From NCBI GenBank assembly GCA_020851235.1, contig JADZDD010000035.1:310001-374000 (forward strand): a DNA stretch of 64,000 nt, read 5' to 3'. The notes under the pieces are model-generated. The model saw only the letters and a list, made by a program, of their open reading frames with translations, was not told where the DNA came from and made no database searches. The DNA is from Burkholderiales bacterium (GTDB lineage: Bacteria > Pseudomonadota > Gammaproteobacteria > Burkholderiales > Casimicrobiaceae). Position numbers and translations under genes: made by a program. Positions 51,830-64,000 of this stretch are shown here, piece after piece; the stretch's first letter is position 1; every line of letters begins with the position of its first letter.

Positions 51830-51979
51830 TGACGAAAATGCAACACACAAGATCTGACGAGTCTGCGCTCGAGACCGCGCGCTGCGCTGCGGACGTGCGC
51901 GGCGTGGCGCGGGACCCGTCCCGAGCGCATCGGTTCGCGCCGTCGCGGCATCCGCGTGGGCCGAAGGCATGACACAGGC

Positions 51980-52417
51980 ATGAGACTCGGTGAACGCTTG
52001 CGCCTCGTGCGCGGCGGCGAGACGCAGAAGGCGTTTGCCGCCGCCCTCGGCGTCCACGAGAACACGGTCGCCAACGCCGAACGCCGCGACTCGACGACGC
52101 AGGACTATCTGTTGCGCATCGCCGAAATGCGCCACATCAACCTGCACTGGCTGCTCACGGGACAAGGCGCGATGCGCCTCGACGAGCCGGCGGGATCGTG
52201 GCTCCAGGAGAAGCTCGCGCTTGCCCTCACCGACGCCCTGCGCATCGCGTACGGGGCGCGCTACGCCACGGTCCCCGTCGAAACCCGCGCCCGCGCGCTG
52301 CGGGCGGGCGCGACGTACCTGCGAGCCATCGGTGTCACCGAGAACACGATTCCCGAGCCCGACGCGCTCGCGCGCCTCCTCAAGCTCACGATCGAGGTGA
52401 TGGGCAAGGCGCCCTGA
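51980..52417 (+). CDS. XRE-family helix-turn-helix regulator
   Basis: A 145-residue protein with an N-terminal Cro/CI-type helix-turn-helix (LGERLRLVRGGETQKAFAAALGVHENTVANAERRDS), then IAEMRHINLHWLLTGQGAM, a phrase frequent in phage-derived repressors. The C-terminal half (about residues 70-140) is helical and has no peptidase motif, so it is not a LexA-like self-cleaving repressor. The ATG at 51980 is preferred over the GTG at 51956. It could be a relic of a mobile element, since a gene-poor block lies upstream. Confidence 0.82.
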   Translation: MRLGERLRLVRGGETQKAFAAALGVHENTVANAERRDSTTQDYLLRIAEMRHINLHWLLTGQGAMRLDEPAGSWLQEKLALALTDALRIAYGARYATVPVETRARALRAGATYLRAIGVTENTIPEPDALARLLKLTIEVMGKAP

Positions 52418-52481
52418 GCGGCCGCGGCTTCGCCGGCACTCCCACCCGATGCGCCGTACCTTGGCATGCCGCCAAGCCGCA

Positions 52482-53222
52482 CTACACGAGCGTCACCTTC
52501 CCCGTGGCGATGTCGTAGACGCCACCGACGATGTCGATCTTCCGCTCGCGATGGAATTTCCGGACGATCGGCGGCGAGGCCTCGAGCCGCGCGACCTGCC
52601 GGCGCACGTTCTCGGCAATCGCGTAGTCGAGGGGCGCGTGCGGCGCCAAGCGTGTGGCGACGACGGCCGCCGGCCTGATCGAAGCGATGAGCTCGGGCAG
52701 ATGCCCCGGCAAGACGAGGTTCGACTGCGTGACCTTGAGCGCGGCGTCCACCGCACCGCAGGCCGAGTGCCCCAGCACGACGATGAGGGGGATGCCGAGG
52801 AACTGCACGCCGTATTCGAGCGAGGCGAGCAGGTCCATGTCGACGACATTGCCCGCCACCCGCGTCACGAAGAGGTCGCCTGGCGCCTGATCGAAGACGA
52901 GCTCGGGGGCCACCCGCGAATCGGCGCAGGAGAGGATCGATGCGATCGGATGCTGGCCACGAGCCCGGGCCGCGCGCCCGGCAGCGAAATCGCGGGTCCG
53001 TGGCGCATTGGCGACGTAGCGCGCGTTGCCCTCCATGATGCGGGCGAGCGCCGTGGCAGGCGGGATTGCATTGGGGGCAGGCGCCGCGCCGGCGGGAGCG
53101 ACGTCTGCGGCCCGCACGACGGATGGTGCCAGGAGCGAAACCGCGGCAGCCGCGCCCGTCGCAAGGAAGCCTCGGCGCGTCCGCGTCGGGCGATGGTCGG
53201 CATGCCCACAGACGTTGCACAT
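52482..53222 (-). CDS. Tat-exported beta-carbonic anhydrase
   Basis: A 246-residue enzyme with a twin-arginine signal (TRTRRGFLATGAAAAVSLL) ending near VVRA. The zinc site of the beta class is complete: Cys and Asp/Arg dyad in LSCADSRVAPE, then His and Cys in VLGHSACGAV. It would interconvert CO2 and bicarbonate in the periplasm. A start at 53222 gives MCNVCGHADHRP, a Cys-rich leader seen in related Tat proteins; the longer frame upstream is less likely. Confidence 0.88.
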   Translation of the reverse strand: MCNVCGHADHRPTRTRRGFLATGAAAAVSLLAPSVVRAADVAPAGAAPAPNAIPPATALARIMEGNARYVANAPRTRDFAAGRAARARGQHPIASILSCADSRVAPELVFDQAPGDLFVTRVAGNVVDMDLLASLEYGVQFLGIPLIVVLGHSACGAVDAALKVTQSNLVLPGHLPELIASIRPAAVVATRLAPHAPLDYAIAENVRRQVARLEASPPIVRKFHRERKIDIVGGVYDIATGKVTLV

Positions 53223-53355
53223 GGGGTCGATCCGTTCCGGAAGGGATGGGGTACCGGCAAGCAAGCCGCATGCCGTGCCCGGCCGGAAGTCCTGCCGGCG
53301 CCGGCTGCGCGGTCACTGTCGCGCCTGCACCGCGGAGGCGGATGCCGGCGGCGCG

Positions 53356-57391
<4,036 letters not shown>

Positions 57392-57573
57392 GGGATCTGG
57401 GCGTTGCGGCAGGAACGGAACCGGCTCATCTTACCTGCGTCGCCGGTCCGACCGCGCCCGCTCCGCACGTCGGGCGACGCGTATCCGCCCAAGCCGGCCG
57501 ATCGTCCCCCGGTAGGCCGGGCGACCGGCGCAGCTCTGGCACACTGTCGTCCGTCATCCGTGCCCACCCCACG

Positions 57574-58293
57574 ATGTCCCCAATCTTCCATCGCCTCGTC
57601 CTCGCGTTGCTCTCGCTCGCCCTCGCAGGCATCACACCCGCGGCACGCGCCGCGGATCCCGTCAAGCGCATCCGCATCCAGGTGCTGCCCTACTACCAGG
57701 CCGCGCACCACCCGGACGATCCCCCCCTCATTGCGGTGGCGCCGCGCCTGGACGCGATCCTCGCCTCCACCCGCGCCGACGACATCAAGCGCGCCCGCGA
57801 CGAGATCGAGCGCGATCCATCGCGCATCACGCCGATGACGATGATGGTGCTCGCCATCCGCCTCTACGACGTCGGAATGCGCGACGACGCGGTGTTCTGG
57901 TTCTACGCGGCCAAGAACCGGTACTACCTGCTCACACGCGTCGCCGACATGAAATCGCCGCAGCTCGCGTCGGTGTCGCCGGCGATGAACGCCTTCGTGC
58001 GGCTGGCCGGCCCGACGATCAACGGTTACGCCTTCTGCGACGTCGAGCAGCAGCGAAAGATCGCTCTCGCCGCCGCGGACTGGACCGCGCGCCACCCGTA
58101 CGAGGCGTTGCTTCTGCCCGAGGTCCCGGGACTCTTCGGCAACCGGCAGGAGAATTACCAGAAGGGATTGACCGACCTCTTCGCCGCCGTGAAGCGTGAG
58201 CGCGACCTTCTCGCCGCCCCGGCGAGCGTCGAGCGGCTGAAGGCGTTGCGGGCGAAGAACGGGGCCGACGAGCGTTACTGCTGGAAGCCGTGA
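57574..58293 (+). CDS. Secreted protein of unknown function
   Basis: A 239-residue protein with a clear signal peptide (MSPIFHRLVLALLSLALAG, cut near ARA). The mature part is helical, with repeated Asp/Arg-rich segments, a WFYAAKNRYYLLTRVADM phrase and two Cys (GYAFCDVEQQRK and ERYCWKP near the end) that could form a disulfide. I recognise no family. The ATG at 57574 is supported by the signal peptide only; upstream open frame is low-complexity. It faces the pirin gene convergently, 22 bases apart. Confidence 0.7.
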   Translation: MSPIFHRLVLALLSLALAGITPAARAADPVKRIRIQVLPYYQAAHHPDDPPLIAVAPRLDAILASTRADDIKRARDEIERDPSRITPMTMMVLAIRLYDVGMRDDAVFWFYAAKNRYYLLTRVADMKSPQLASVSPAMNAFVRLAGPTINGYAFCDVEQQRKIALAAADWTARHPYEALLLPEVPGLFGNRQENYQKGLTDLFAAVKRERDLLAAPASVERLKALRAKNGADERYCWKP

Positions 58294-58315
58294 CGCGAGG
58301 CCCGCAGCGCGCGCG

Positions 58316-59197
58316 TCACGCGCCGAACCTCCCCGCCTGATAGTCGCGCACCGCCTCGAAGATCTCCTCCTGCGTATTCATCACGAACGGGCCGTACTGC
58401 GCGATCGATTCGTGCAGCGGCTTTCCCGCGATGACGAGTGCCTGCGCCGCCGTCGGCGCGAAGATCTCCACCCCGTCGGTCCCGGGCTCGTTGCCCAGAA
58501 TCGCCATGCGTTGCGCCGGCACGTCGACGCCGGCGATCCGCACGCTGCCGCGATAGACGTAGACGAACGCCGTATGCACCGGCGAGAGCGCCTGCCGGAA
58601 CAGTCCACGCTCCGGCAAGGCGACGTCGAGATAAAGCGGATCGGTGACGTCGCGCTGCATCGCGCCGGCCACGCCGTGGCTCTTGCCCGCGATCACCTTC
58701 ACGTGCACCCCCTCGGCCGTCGTGAACTCGGGAATCTCCGCGGCGGCGATGTCGCGATACCAGGGCGCGCGCATCTTGTCCGCGGCGGGCAGGTTCAACC
58801 ACAGCTGGAAGCCCTCCATCCGGCCGTCTTCCTGCTCGGGAAGCTCCGAGTGGACGATGCCGCGGCCTGCCGTCATCCATTGCACGCTGCCGTTGGTGAG
58901 CAGGCCCTCGTGGCCCGCATTGTCGCGATGGCGCATGCGGCCCGCGATCATGTAGGTGATCGTCTCGAAACCGCGGTGCGGATGATCCGGAAATCCGGCA
59001 ATGTAGTCCTGCGGATCGTCGGTCCCGAATGCATCGAGCAGGAGGAAGGGGTCGAGACGCCGCTGCAGGGTTTGCGTCAGCACGCGCGTGAGCTTCACGC
59101 CGGCGCCATCACTCGTCGCCTGACCGGCGACGACGCGCTCCACGCCGCGCGAGATGCCGACGACATCGTTGTGGGTGGGATCGAGGATCATCATCAT
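58316..59197 (-). CDS. Pirin family protein
   Basis: A 293-residue bicupin. The metal site of the N-terminal cupin is in FPDHPHRGFETITYMI with GSVQWMTAGRGIVHSE downstream; the second cupin holds the C-terminal domain ending NTQEEIFEAVRDYQAGRFG. Pirins act as redox-dependent co-regulators or quercetin 2,3-dioxygenases; neither can be chosen here. Three ATG codons occur in a row; the first, at 59197, is placed best behind GGAGAG. It is divergent from a winged-helix regulator. Confidence 0.9.
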   Translation of the reverse strand: MMMILDPTHNDVVGISRGVERVVAGQATSDGAGVKLTRVLTQTLQRRLDPFLLLDAFGTDDPQDYIAGFPDHPHRGFETITYMIAGRMRHRDNAGHEGLLTNGSVQWMTAGRGIVHSELPEQEDGRMEGFQLWLNLPAADKMRAPWYRDIAAAEIPEFTTAEGVHVKVIAGKSHGVAGAMQRDVTDPLYLDVALPERGLFRQALSPVHTAFVYVYRGSVRIAGVDVPAQRMAILGNEPGTDGVEIFAPTAAQALVIAGKPLHESIAQYGPFVMNTQEEIFEAVRDYQAGRFGA

Positions 59198-59430
59198 GAT
59201 TGGCTCTCCGCGTGGCCGCCGATGTCGAGCCGGCGCGTGCGCAGCGACACTGCGCCACGGACCGGGAACGCCCCGGCTCGGGTGGACAATGGCCGTTATA
59301 TTGGGGCATCGGCGGCGAATTTCGAGGGGAAGGGAGGCAAGATGGTTGGAGGGAAGCGGATTCATGGTTCGCGATGCGTCACGCTCGGCTCTGCACTGAC
59401 GGCAGCACCCGCAGATCGCGCGAGGATCGC

Positions 59431-60105
59431 GTGACGCGGCCGCGGCGCCCGAAGCGCGATGTCGGCCAGCCCGGGCCGAAGGCCGGAAGCGCCAGGCCGC
59501 CGGCCAGGACGCCGCCGTCGGTACTGCACCACACGACGCGCGGTCTGTATCCCAGGTCGGATCTTCCCGACGATCCCGACCGATCCTTCCATCCCAGCCC
59601 ATCGAGCCAGGATTTGAGCGAGTTCGAGTATGGACTCATCATCCTCGTGTACGGCTTCCAGCGCTGGGTGCAAAGCTGCATGGCGGCGGCCAACGTCAAC
59701 GGTCTCAATGCTCTCGACATCCTCGTGCTGCACGCCGTGAACCACCGCGCCCGCGGTCGGCGCCTCGCCGACATCTGCATGGTGCTCAACATCGACGACA
59801 CGCATCTCGTCGCATACGCGCTGAAGAAGCTCACTGCAGGCGGCCTCGTCCTCATCACGCCACAGGGTCGCGAGCGCCATTACGAAACCACCGACCGTGG
59901 CGAGCGCGCGTGCCTCGGTTACCGTGAGGTTCGTGAGCACTTTCTCGTACCGAGCCTCACGTGGGTGAGTGGTCACGAGGGTGCCGTCAAGGAGGCCGCC
60001 GGCTTCCTGCGGACGATGACCGCGCTCTACGATCAGGCGAGCCGCTTCGCCACCGCCGCGACAGCGATGCAGCCGAAGACAGCGCCGGTGCACACCAAGC
60101 GATAG
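59431..60105 (+). CDS. Winged-helix (MarR-like) regulator
   Basis: A 224-residue DNA-binding protein. A disordered basic N-terminus of about 65 residues precedes a MarR-like domain: SEFEYGLIILVYGFQRWVQSCM, LNALDILVLHAVNHRARGRRLADICMVL, then a wing with GGLVLITPQGRERHYETTDRGE. The GTG at 59431 follows GAGGA. It lies 120 bases before a TRAP operon on the same strand, with a perfect inverted repeat between (60129-60150), so it probably regulates that transporter. Confidence 0.8.
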   Translation: MTRPRRPKRDVGQPGPKAGSARPPARTPPSVLHHTTRGLYPRSDLPDDPDRSFHPSPSSQDLSEFEYGLIILVYGFQRWVQSCMAAANVNGLNALDILVLHAVNHRARGRRLADICMVLNIDDTHLVAYALKKLTAGGLVLITPQGRERHYETTDRGERACLGYREVREHFLVPSLTWVSGHEGAVKEAAGFLRTMTALYDQASRFATAATAMQPKTAPVHTKR

Positions 60106-60128
60106 CGGCGTCACGTGCCCCGACATCC

Positions 60129-60150
60129 CGCAAATCGCTGGCAATTTGCG
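60129..60150. promoter_or_regulatory. Perfect inverted repeat before the second TRAP operon
   Basis: CGCAAAT at 60129-60135 and ATTTGCG at 60144-60150 are exact inverted repeats separated by eight bases. The dimension fits a dimeric winged-helix operator, and the gene just upstream encodes such a regulator. Confidence 0.55.
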
Positions 60151-60225
60151 CGATTGCAACGGCGCACGGTCCCCTCGTAGCATTGCTCCGCCGCTGCCGT
60201 CGCAGCGATCGATCGGGGAGGACGT

Positions 60226-61239
60226 ATGCGCACCACACATTGGATCCGCACCACCTTGCTGCGTACCGCTGTCGTCGCATGCGCGATGACAGCCGGAGTC
60301 GCGGCTGCCCAGGTTACGGAGTGGAAGTTCTTCACGTATTTCCCACCCAATGACAAGCCCGCGCAGCTCAATCGCGCCTTTGCGGAGGATGTCGCCAAAG
60401 CCACGGGAGGGAAGCTCAAGATCACGGTGCTTGCCGCTGGCGAGTTACCGTACAAGGCCGCCGACGTGGTGAAGGCCGTCGCCAACAACCAGGTGCAGAT
60501 GGGCGACGTGGCGGTCGGCTTTGCGGCAGGTGACGTCCCGGATCTCAATGTCCTCGGGCTGCCATTCCTGTGCACGAGCTACGACGAGTTCCACAAGGCG
60601 CTGCCCGCCGTCGCCGCCGCCGCAGACGCACAACTCGCGAAGAAGTTCGGCCTGACGGTGGGCATACACTGGACCATGCCGCCGCAGAATTTTTGGCTCA
60701 ATCGACCGGTGGCGCGCCTCGAGGACCTCAAGGGACTCAAGGTGCGCACATGGAACCCGGAACAAGTCGAGATGATGAAACTGCTGGGCGGAAGCGCCGT
60801 CTCGATCACCTCGGCCGAAGTCATCCCGGCGCTCGAGCGCAAGGTGATCGACGGAGCGATCACGTCGGCGCTGTCGGCCAACGACTGGAAGGCCTATGAG
60901 ATCGTGAAAACCGGCTACATGGTCAACATGACGATGGGACATCAGGTGATGCTCGTGAATTCCGCCGAACTCGCGAAGCTCGCCCCGGATGTCCGCGCAG
61001 CGTTGCAGGCCAAGATGAAGGAATACGCACCGCGCTACCGGACGATGTCCGAAGATGGTGACAAGGCGGCGCGAGCGAATCTGGTGGCCAACAAGGTCAA
61101 CCTCGTCGACCCCACCGCTGACGACCGCAAGCGCGCGCGGACGATCATGCGTCCGATGTGGGACGCCTGGGCGAAGAAGCATGGCGCCGTCGGCCAGCAA
61201 CTCCTGGACGGCGCAATGAAGGCCTGCGGCGCGAGCTGA
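60226..61239 (+). CDS. TRAP transporter substrate-binding protein, second system
   Basis: A 337-residue DctP-type binding protein. The signal peptide ends near GVAAA; the ATG at 60226 follows GGGGAGG. Conserved features are WKFFTYFPPNDKPAQLNRAFAEDV, GGKLKITVLAAGELPYKAADVVKAV, and the Arg region LEDLKGLKVRTWNPEQVEMM. It is distinct from the isethionate-type protein at 38116. The substrate is unknown; the coupled PLP enzyme downstream hints at an amino acid or hydroxy amino acid. Confidence 0.85.
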   Translation: MRTTHWIRTTLLRTAVVACAMTAGVAAAQVTEWKFFTYFPPNDKPAQLNRAFAEDVAKATGGKLKITVLAAGELPYKAADVVKAVANNQVQMGDVAVGFAAGDVPDLNVLGLPFLCTSYDEFHKALPAVAAAADAQLAKKFGLTVGIHWTMPPQNFWLNRPVARLEDLKGLKVRTWNPEQVEMMKLLGGSAVSITSAEVIPALERKVIDGAITSALSANDWKAYEIVKTGYMVNMTMGHQVMLVNSAELAKLAPDVRAALQAKMKEYAPRYRTMSEDGDKAARANLVANKVNLVDPTADDRKRARTIMRPMWDAWAKKHGAVGQQLLDGAMKACGAS

Positions 61240-61326
61240 GTTCGCGTTCGCGGCCCCTCCGGGCGTCGTGCCCATCAGGGCGGCGCCTGGAATCCTCCTT
61301 GCCTCCCACACACTCGGAGCATCCTC

Positions 61327-61842
61327 GTGACGCACGATGATCGCGCTCCACCGATGTGGCTTGCGCGCCTCGCCACGATCGGCTGCGACGTCGCGGGGCT
61401 CATGCTGGTGGCGATCGCGGTACTCGTCAACGTCGAGATCGTCAGCCGCAGCCTCTTCGACGTCTCGACCTTGATCGCCGATGAGTACTCCGGTTACTTC
61501 TTCGCGTGGCTCACGCTCCTGGGGTTCGGCCACGCGCTGCAGGATGGGGCCTTCCTGCGCGTGGAAGCGGTCATCGATCGATTCTCGCCGTGGTGGCGTG
61601 GCTGCGCCGACGTGGTTTCCGCATGCGTGGGTCTGGTCGTCGCTGCGGTGTGCACGTACGCGATGACATTGCTCGCACTCTCGAGCTTTCGCTACGACAC
61701 GGTTTCGATTCAGCCGTCGGCGACGCCGCTGTGGATGATCCAGGTGTTCATGCCCATCGCGTTCGCCTTCCTCACCACGCTATACGCCGCCCTCCTCGTT
61801 TCCGGCATCCGCCGCCTGACCAGGCGAGGCCCAGCAGCATGA
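61327..61842 (+). CDS. TRAP transporter small membrane subunit, second system
   Basis: A 171-residue DctQ-type protein with four helices and the conserved phrases VNVEIVSRSLFDVSTLIADEYSGYFFAW and GHALQDGAFLRVEAVID. The start is a GTG at 61327, 87 bases after the binding-protein stop. The stop overlaps the DctM ATG (ATGA). Confidence 0.83.
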   Translation: MTHDDRAPPMWLARLATIGCDVAGLMLVAIAVLVNVEIVSRSLFDVSTLIADEYSGYFFAWLTLLGFGHALQDGAFLRVEAVIDRFSPWWRGCADVVSACVGLVVAAVCTYAMTLLALSSFRYDTVSIQPSATPLWMIQVFMPIAFAFLTTLYAALLVSGIRRLTRRGPAA

Positions 61843-63146
61843 GCTGGCAAGTCGCTCTCGCCCTCTACGGCACGGTTCTTGTCGCGTTACTCGTGTTTGG
61901 CGTGGGTATCGGCTCGGTGATGGGGTTGGTCGGCATCATGGGTGTGACGGCAGCGTCCGGGCTTACCCTCTGGCCCACCCTCGGCGACCTCGTCTGGAAC
62001 ACGACCAACTCGTTCACTCTCGTCGCGGTACCCCTGTTCGTCCTGATGGGCGAGATCATCCTGCGCAGCGGCGTATCCAAGCGCTTCTACAGTGCACTCT
62101 CCACGCTGACGTATGGCGTACGCGGGGGGCTTGCGCAATCGAACGTGGTCGGCAGCGCGATCTTCGCCGCGGTCTCGGGCTCGTCGACCGCCACGGCGCT
62201 TACGATCGGAACGGTCGCCCTGCCCGAGATGCGCAAGCATGGCTACGATGATCGCCTGACCCTCGGCACCCTCACCGGGGGTGGCTGCCTCGGGATCCTC
62301 ATTCCACCGTCGATTCCGATGGTCATCTACGCTGCCGTAGTGCAGGAATCGGTCATCGATCTGTTCATGGCCGGGGTGCTGCCGGGCCTGCTGCTTGCCG
62401 GGATGTTCATGGCCTGGGTCGCGTTCCTCGTGGCACGCCATCCCGCGTGGGTGCCACCGAAGCGTACGCGACCACCCCTCTCCCTCGCATTGCGCGCACT
62501 CCGGGACTGCATCCCGGTGACGCTCCTCCTCCTCGCCATTCTGGGCGGCATGTACTTCGGGATCGTAACTCCGACGGAAGCCGCCGCGTTCGGCTGTGCC
62601 ATGGCGGCACTGCTCGGTCTCGTCTACCGGGAAATGACGCTGGCGGCGTTTCGCACCGCGCTGCGCAATTCGATCGTGACCAATGCCGTCATCATGTTCA
62701 TCATCATCAACGCGCAGATCCTGAGTTTCGCATTCACGACGGCGGGCATCGGCCGTGGCGTCGCGACCGCCCTGGGCACGCTCGGTGTCGCCCCATTCGT
62801 GTTCTTCTGCATCCTGGTCGCGGTCTACCTCATCCTGGGCATGTTCGTGGACGGCATCTCGATGATGCTGCTCACGGTACCGCTCCTCTATCCGACCATC
62901 CAGGCCATGGGATTCTCAGGCGTCTGGTTCGGGGTCGTCCTCGTGGTCCTGATCGAGCTCGGGCAACTCACGCCTCCCATGGGGCTCAACCTCTTCGCCG
63001 TCCACTCGATCGCCGCGCCATCATCGATCGGGACGATCGCCCGATCGTCGCTGCCGTACGCCGCCATCATCGTCCTGCTCTGCTTCATCCTGTACTGGAT
63101 GCCAGCGATCGCGCTGTGGTTGCCCGCCACGCTGAAGGGGACGTGA
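61839..63146 (+). CDS. TRAP transporter large membrane subunit, second system
   Basis: A 435-residue DctM-type permease with about 12 helices: PLFVLMGEIILRSGVSKRFYSAL, SAIFAAVSGSSTATALTIGTVA, GGCLGILIPPSIPMVIYAA and the C-terminal LGQLTPPMGLNLFAVHS. It overlaps the small subunit at its start and the following PLP enzyme at its stop (TGATG). The operon imports a substrate that probably feeds that enzyme. Confidence 0.87.
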   Translation: MSWQVALALYGTVLVALLVFGVGIGSVMGLVGIMGVTAASGLTLWPTLGDLVWNTTNSFTLVAVPLFVLMGEIILRSGVSKRFYSALSTLTYGVRGGLAQSNVVGSAIFAAVSGSSTATALTIGTVALPEMRKHGYDDRLTLGTLTGGGCLGILIPPSIPMVIYAAVVQESVIDLFMAGVLPGLLLAGMFMAWVAFLVARHPAWVPPKRTRPPLSLALRALRDCIPVTLLLLAILGGMYFGIVTPTEAAAFGCAMAALLGLVYREMTLAAFRTALRNSIVTNAVIMFIIINAQILSFAFTTAGIGRGVATALGTLGVAPFVFFCILVAVYLILGMFVDGISMMLLTVPLLYPTIQAMGFSGVWFGVVLVVLIELGQLTPPMGLNLFAVHSIAAPSSIGTIARSSLPYAAIIVLLCFILYWMPAIALWLPATLKGT

Positions 63147-64000
63147 TGGCAGTGATCGATCTGCGCAGTGACTTCCTTTCGCACAGCTCGGACGCGATGG
63201 CAGCAGCCGCACGCGACGCTGCGCAATCCCGCCATTTCGGGCTGCGCGAGGACCCCTGGCAGCGCAAACTCGAGGCTCGGATAGCCGGCCTCCTTGGCCA
63301 GGAAGACGCACTGATCTTTCCGACCTGCACGATGGCCAATACCGTCGCGCTTCTGCTGCACACGGCACCCGGCGAGACCGTCGTGACCCAGCATGACGCG
63401 CACGTTCTCGTGTCCGAGGCCAATGCCGGCGCCGCATTGGGCGGCGTTCGCATGACGACGGTCGATGTCGAAGGCGCGCTTCCGCCGCTCCCCTCGTGGG
63501 AGCGTGCCGTCGGCATCGAGCCCGATGCGCAGCGCTCGCGCGTGGCCCTCGCCGTCGTGGAGAACACGCACATGCGCGCGGGCGGCATCGCGCTACCGGC
63601 GAACTACGTCGACGACGTGATCACCTTGGTGCGGGCGCGAGGCTGCGCGCTCCATCTCGACGGCTCCCGTATCTTCTACGCCGCATCCGCGCTCGGCACG
63701 ACACCCGCACGACTTGCCAGCGCGTTCGATACCGTCTCGGTCAGCCTCAACAAGACGTTCGGCGCACCGATCGGCGCCGCGCTCGCGGCAAGCGCCGTCT
63801 ACATCGATCGCGCGCTGGTTCTGCGCCAGCGTCTGGGGGGTGGCCTGCGCCCGATCGGCGCTGCAGCAGCGGCGACGCTCGCGGGGCTCGACGATCTCGC
63901 GCACATCGCGCAGTGCAACGCCCTCGCGGCGCGGCTCGCGTCCGGTCTCGCCGGCCTCCCCTGCATCGCACCGCAGGCGCCCGCGGAACCGACGAACATC
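63146..64000 (+). CDS. Threonine aldolase-like PLP enzyme (3' end outside window)
   Basis: Partial: 285 residues are visible and the frame stays open to the last base. It is a fold-type I PLP enzyme of the beta-eliminating lyase/L-threonine aldolase group: start VIDLRSDFLSHSSDAMAAA, GQEDALIFPTCTMANTVALL, the Asp pocket ALHLDGSRIFYAA, and the PLP lysine in SVSLNKTFGAPIGAALA. Such enzymes cleave threonine or 3-hydroxy amino acids to glycine and an aldehyde. The ATG overlaps the TRAP permease stop, so uptake and cleavage are coupled. Exact substrate is open. Confidence 0.83.
   Translation, partial: MAVIDLRSDFLSHSSDAMAAAARDAAQSRHFGLREDPWQRKLEARIAGLLGQEDALIFPTCTMANTVALLLHTAPGETVVTQHDAHVLVSEANAGAALGGVRMTTVDVEGALPPLPSWERAVGIEPDAQRSRVALAVVENTHMRAGGIALPANYVDDVITLVRARGCALHLDGSRIFYAASALGTTPARLASAFDTVSVSLNKTFGAPIGAALAASAVYIDRALVLRQRLGGGLRPIGAAAAATLAGLDDLAHIAQCNALAARLASGLAGLPCIAPQAPAEPTNI

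Noticed and set aside
50861-51832. 323-codon plus-strand frame in the gene-poor block
   Set aside because: Rich in Arg, Cys and Pro without any recognisable segment or ribosome site; looks like a random frame in GC-rich DNA.

Overview
The window is a high-GC (clearly above 65%), densely coded stretch of a Gram-negative, respiratory chromosome. Lipoprotein and Tat signals, cbb3 oxidase, TRAP transporters and a MocR-type TauR point to a proteobacterium, most likely a betaproteobacterium. That placement is an inference from gene style; no rRNA or other marker gene is present. I see no tRNA, rRNA, CRISPR array, insertion sequence or phage module.

Layout. (1) 1-6573: two PhnE-type permeases (the first cut by the window edge), a coupled HAD-IIA phosphatase, then a complete FbpABC/AfuABC-type ABC importer; probably uptake of organophosphorus compounds. 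(2) 6667-13725: an FNR-type box and a cbb3 oxidase locus, ccoNOQP, a small FixH-like membrane ORF, ccoI, ccoS and a DsbD_2/SafE-like membrane protein. (3) 13744-24856: the most unusual part. A cytochrome b-ferredoxin-flavoreductase fusion diverges, across a second FNR-type box, from a run encoding a small membrane subunit, a CuA subunit II, a heme-copper subunit I whose helix-VI tyrosine position is Gln, heme O synthase, a SCO protein, a second cytochrome b fused to a 2[4Fe-4S] ferredoxin and an MvhD-like domain, a membrane-anchored protein, a second heme-copper-like subunit with an incomplete CuB site, and a CtaA-like protein. Subunit II + subunit I + SCO resembles the norSY-senC arrangement of sNOR nitric oxide reductases. 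(4) 25002-28628: a small lipoprotein, a CHASE3 NarX-like kinase, a hemerythrin, a lone receiver and a NarL-type regulator. (5) 28869-33437: uracil and cytosine salvage (upp, codA) translationally coupled to a SRPBCC protein and a hemin-type FecCD importer without a binding protein.

(6) 33610-49896: a C2-sulfonate supercluster. xsc, an IclR regulator, a GMC dehydrogenase and a TRAP transporter match the isethionate route (IseR/IseJ/IseKLM); tauC-tauB-tauA, tauR, tauX, tauY and pta supply the taurine route. Both meet at sulfoacetaldehyde, which Xsc and Pta convert to sulfite and acetyl-CoA. A nearly identical sequence block lies in both divergent regions of the isethionate part. (7) 49986-52417: an HNH endonuclease, a gene-poor block and an XRE regulator. 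(8) 52482-59197: Tat-exported beta-carbonic anhydrase, FadH, an EamA permease, an HtrA-like protein with a damaged catalytic triad, a secreted unknown and a pirin. (9) 59431-64000: a winged-helix regulator, a palindrome, a second TRAP transporter and a coupled threonine-aldolase-like enzyme that runs off the window.
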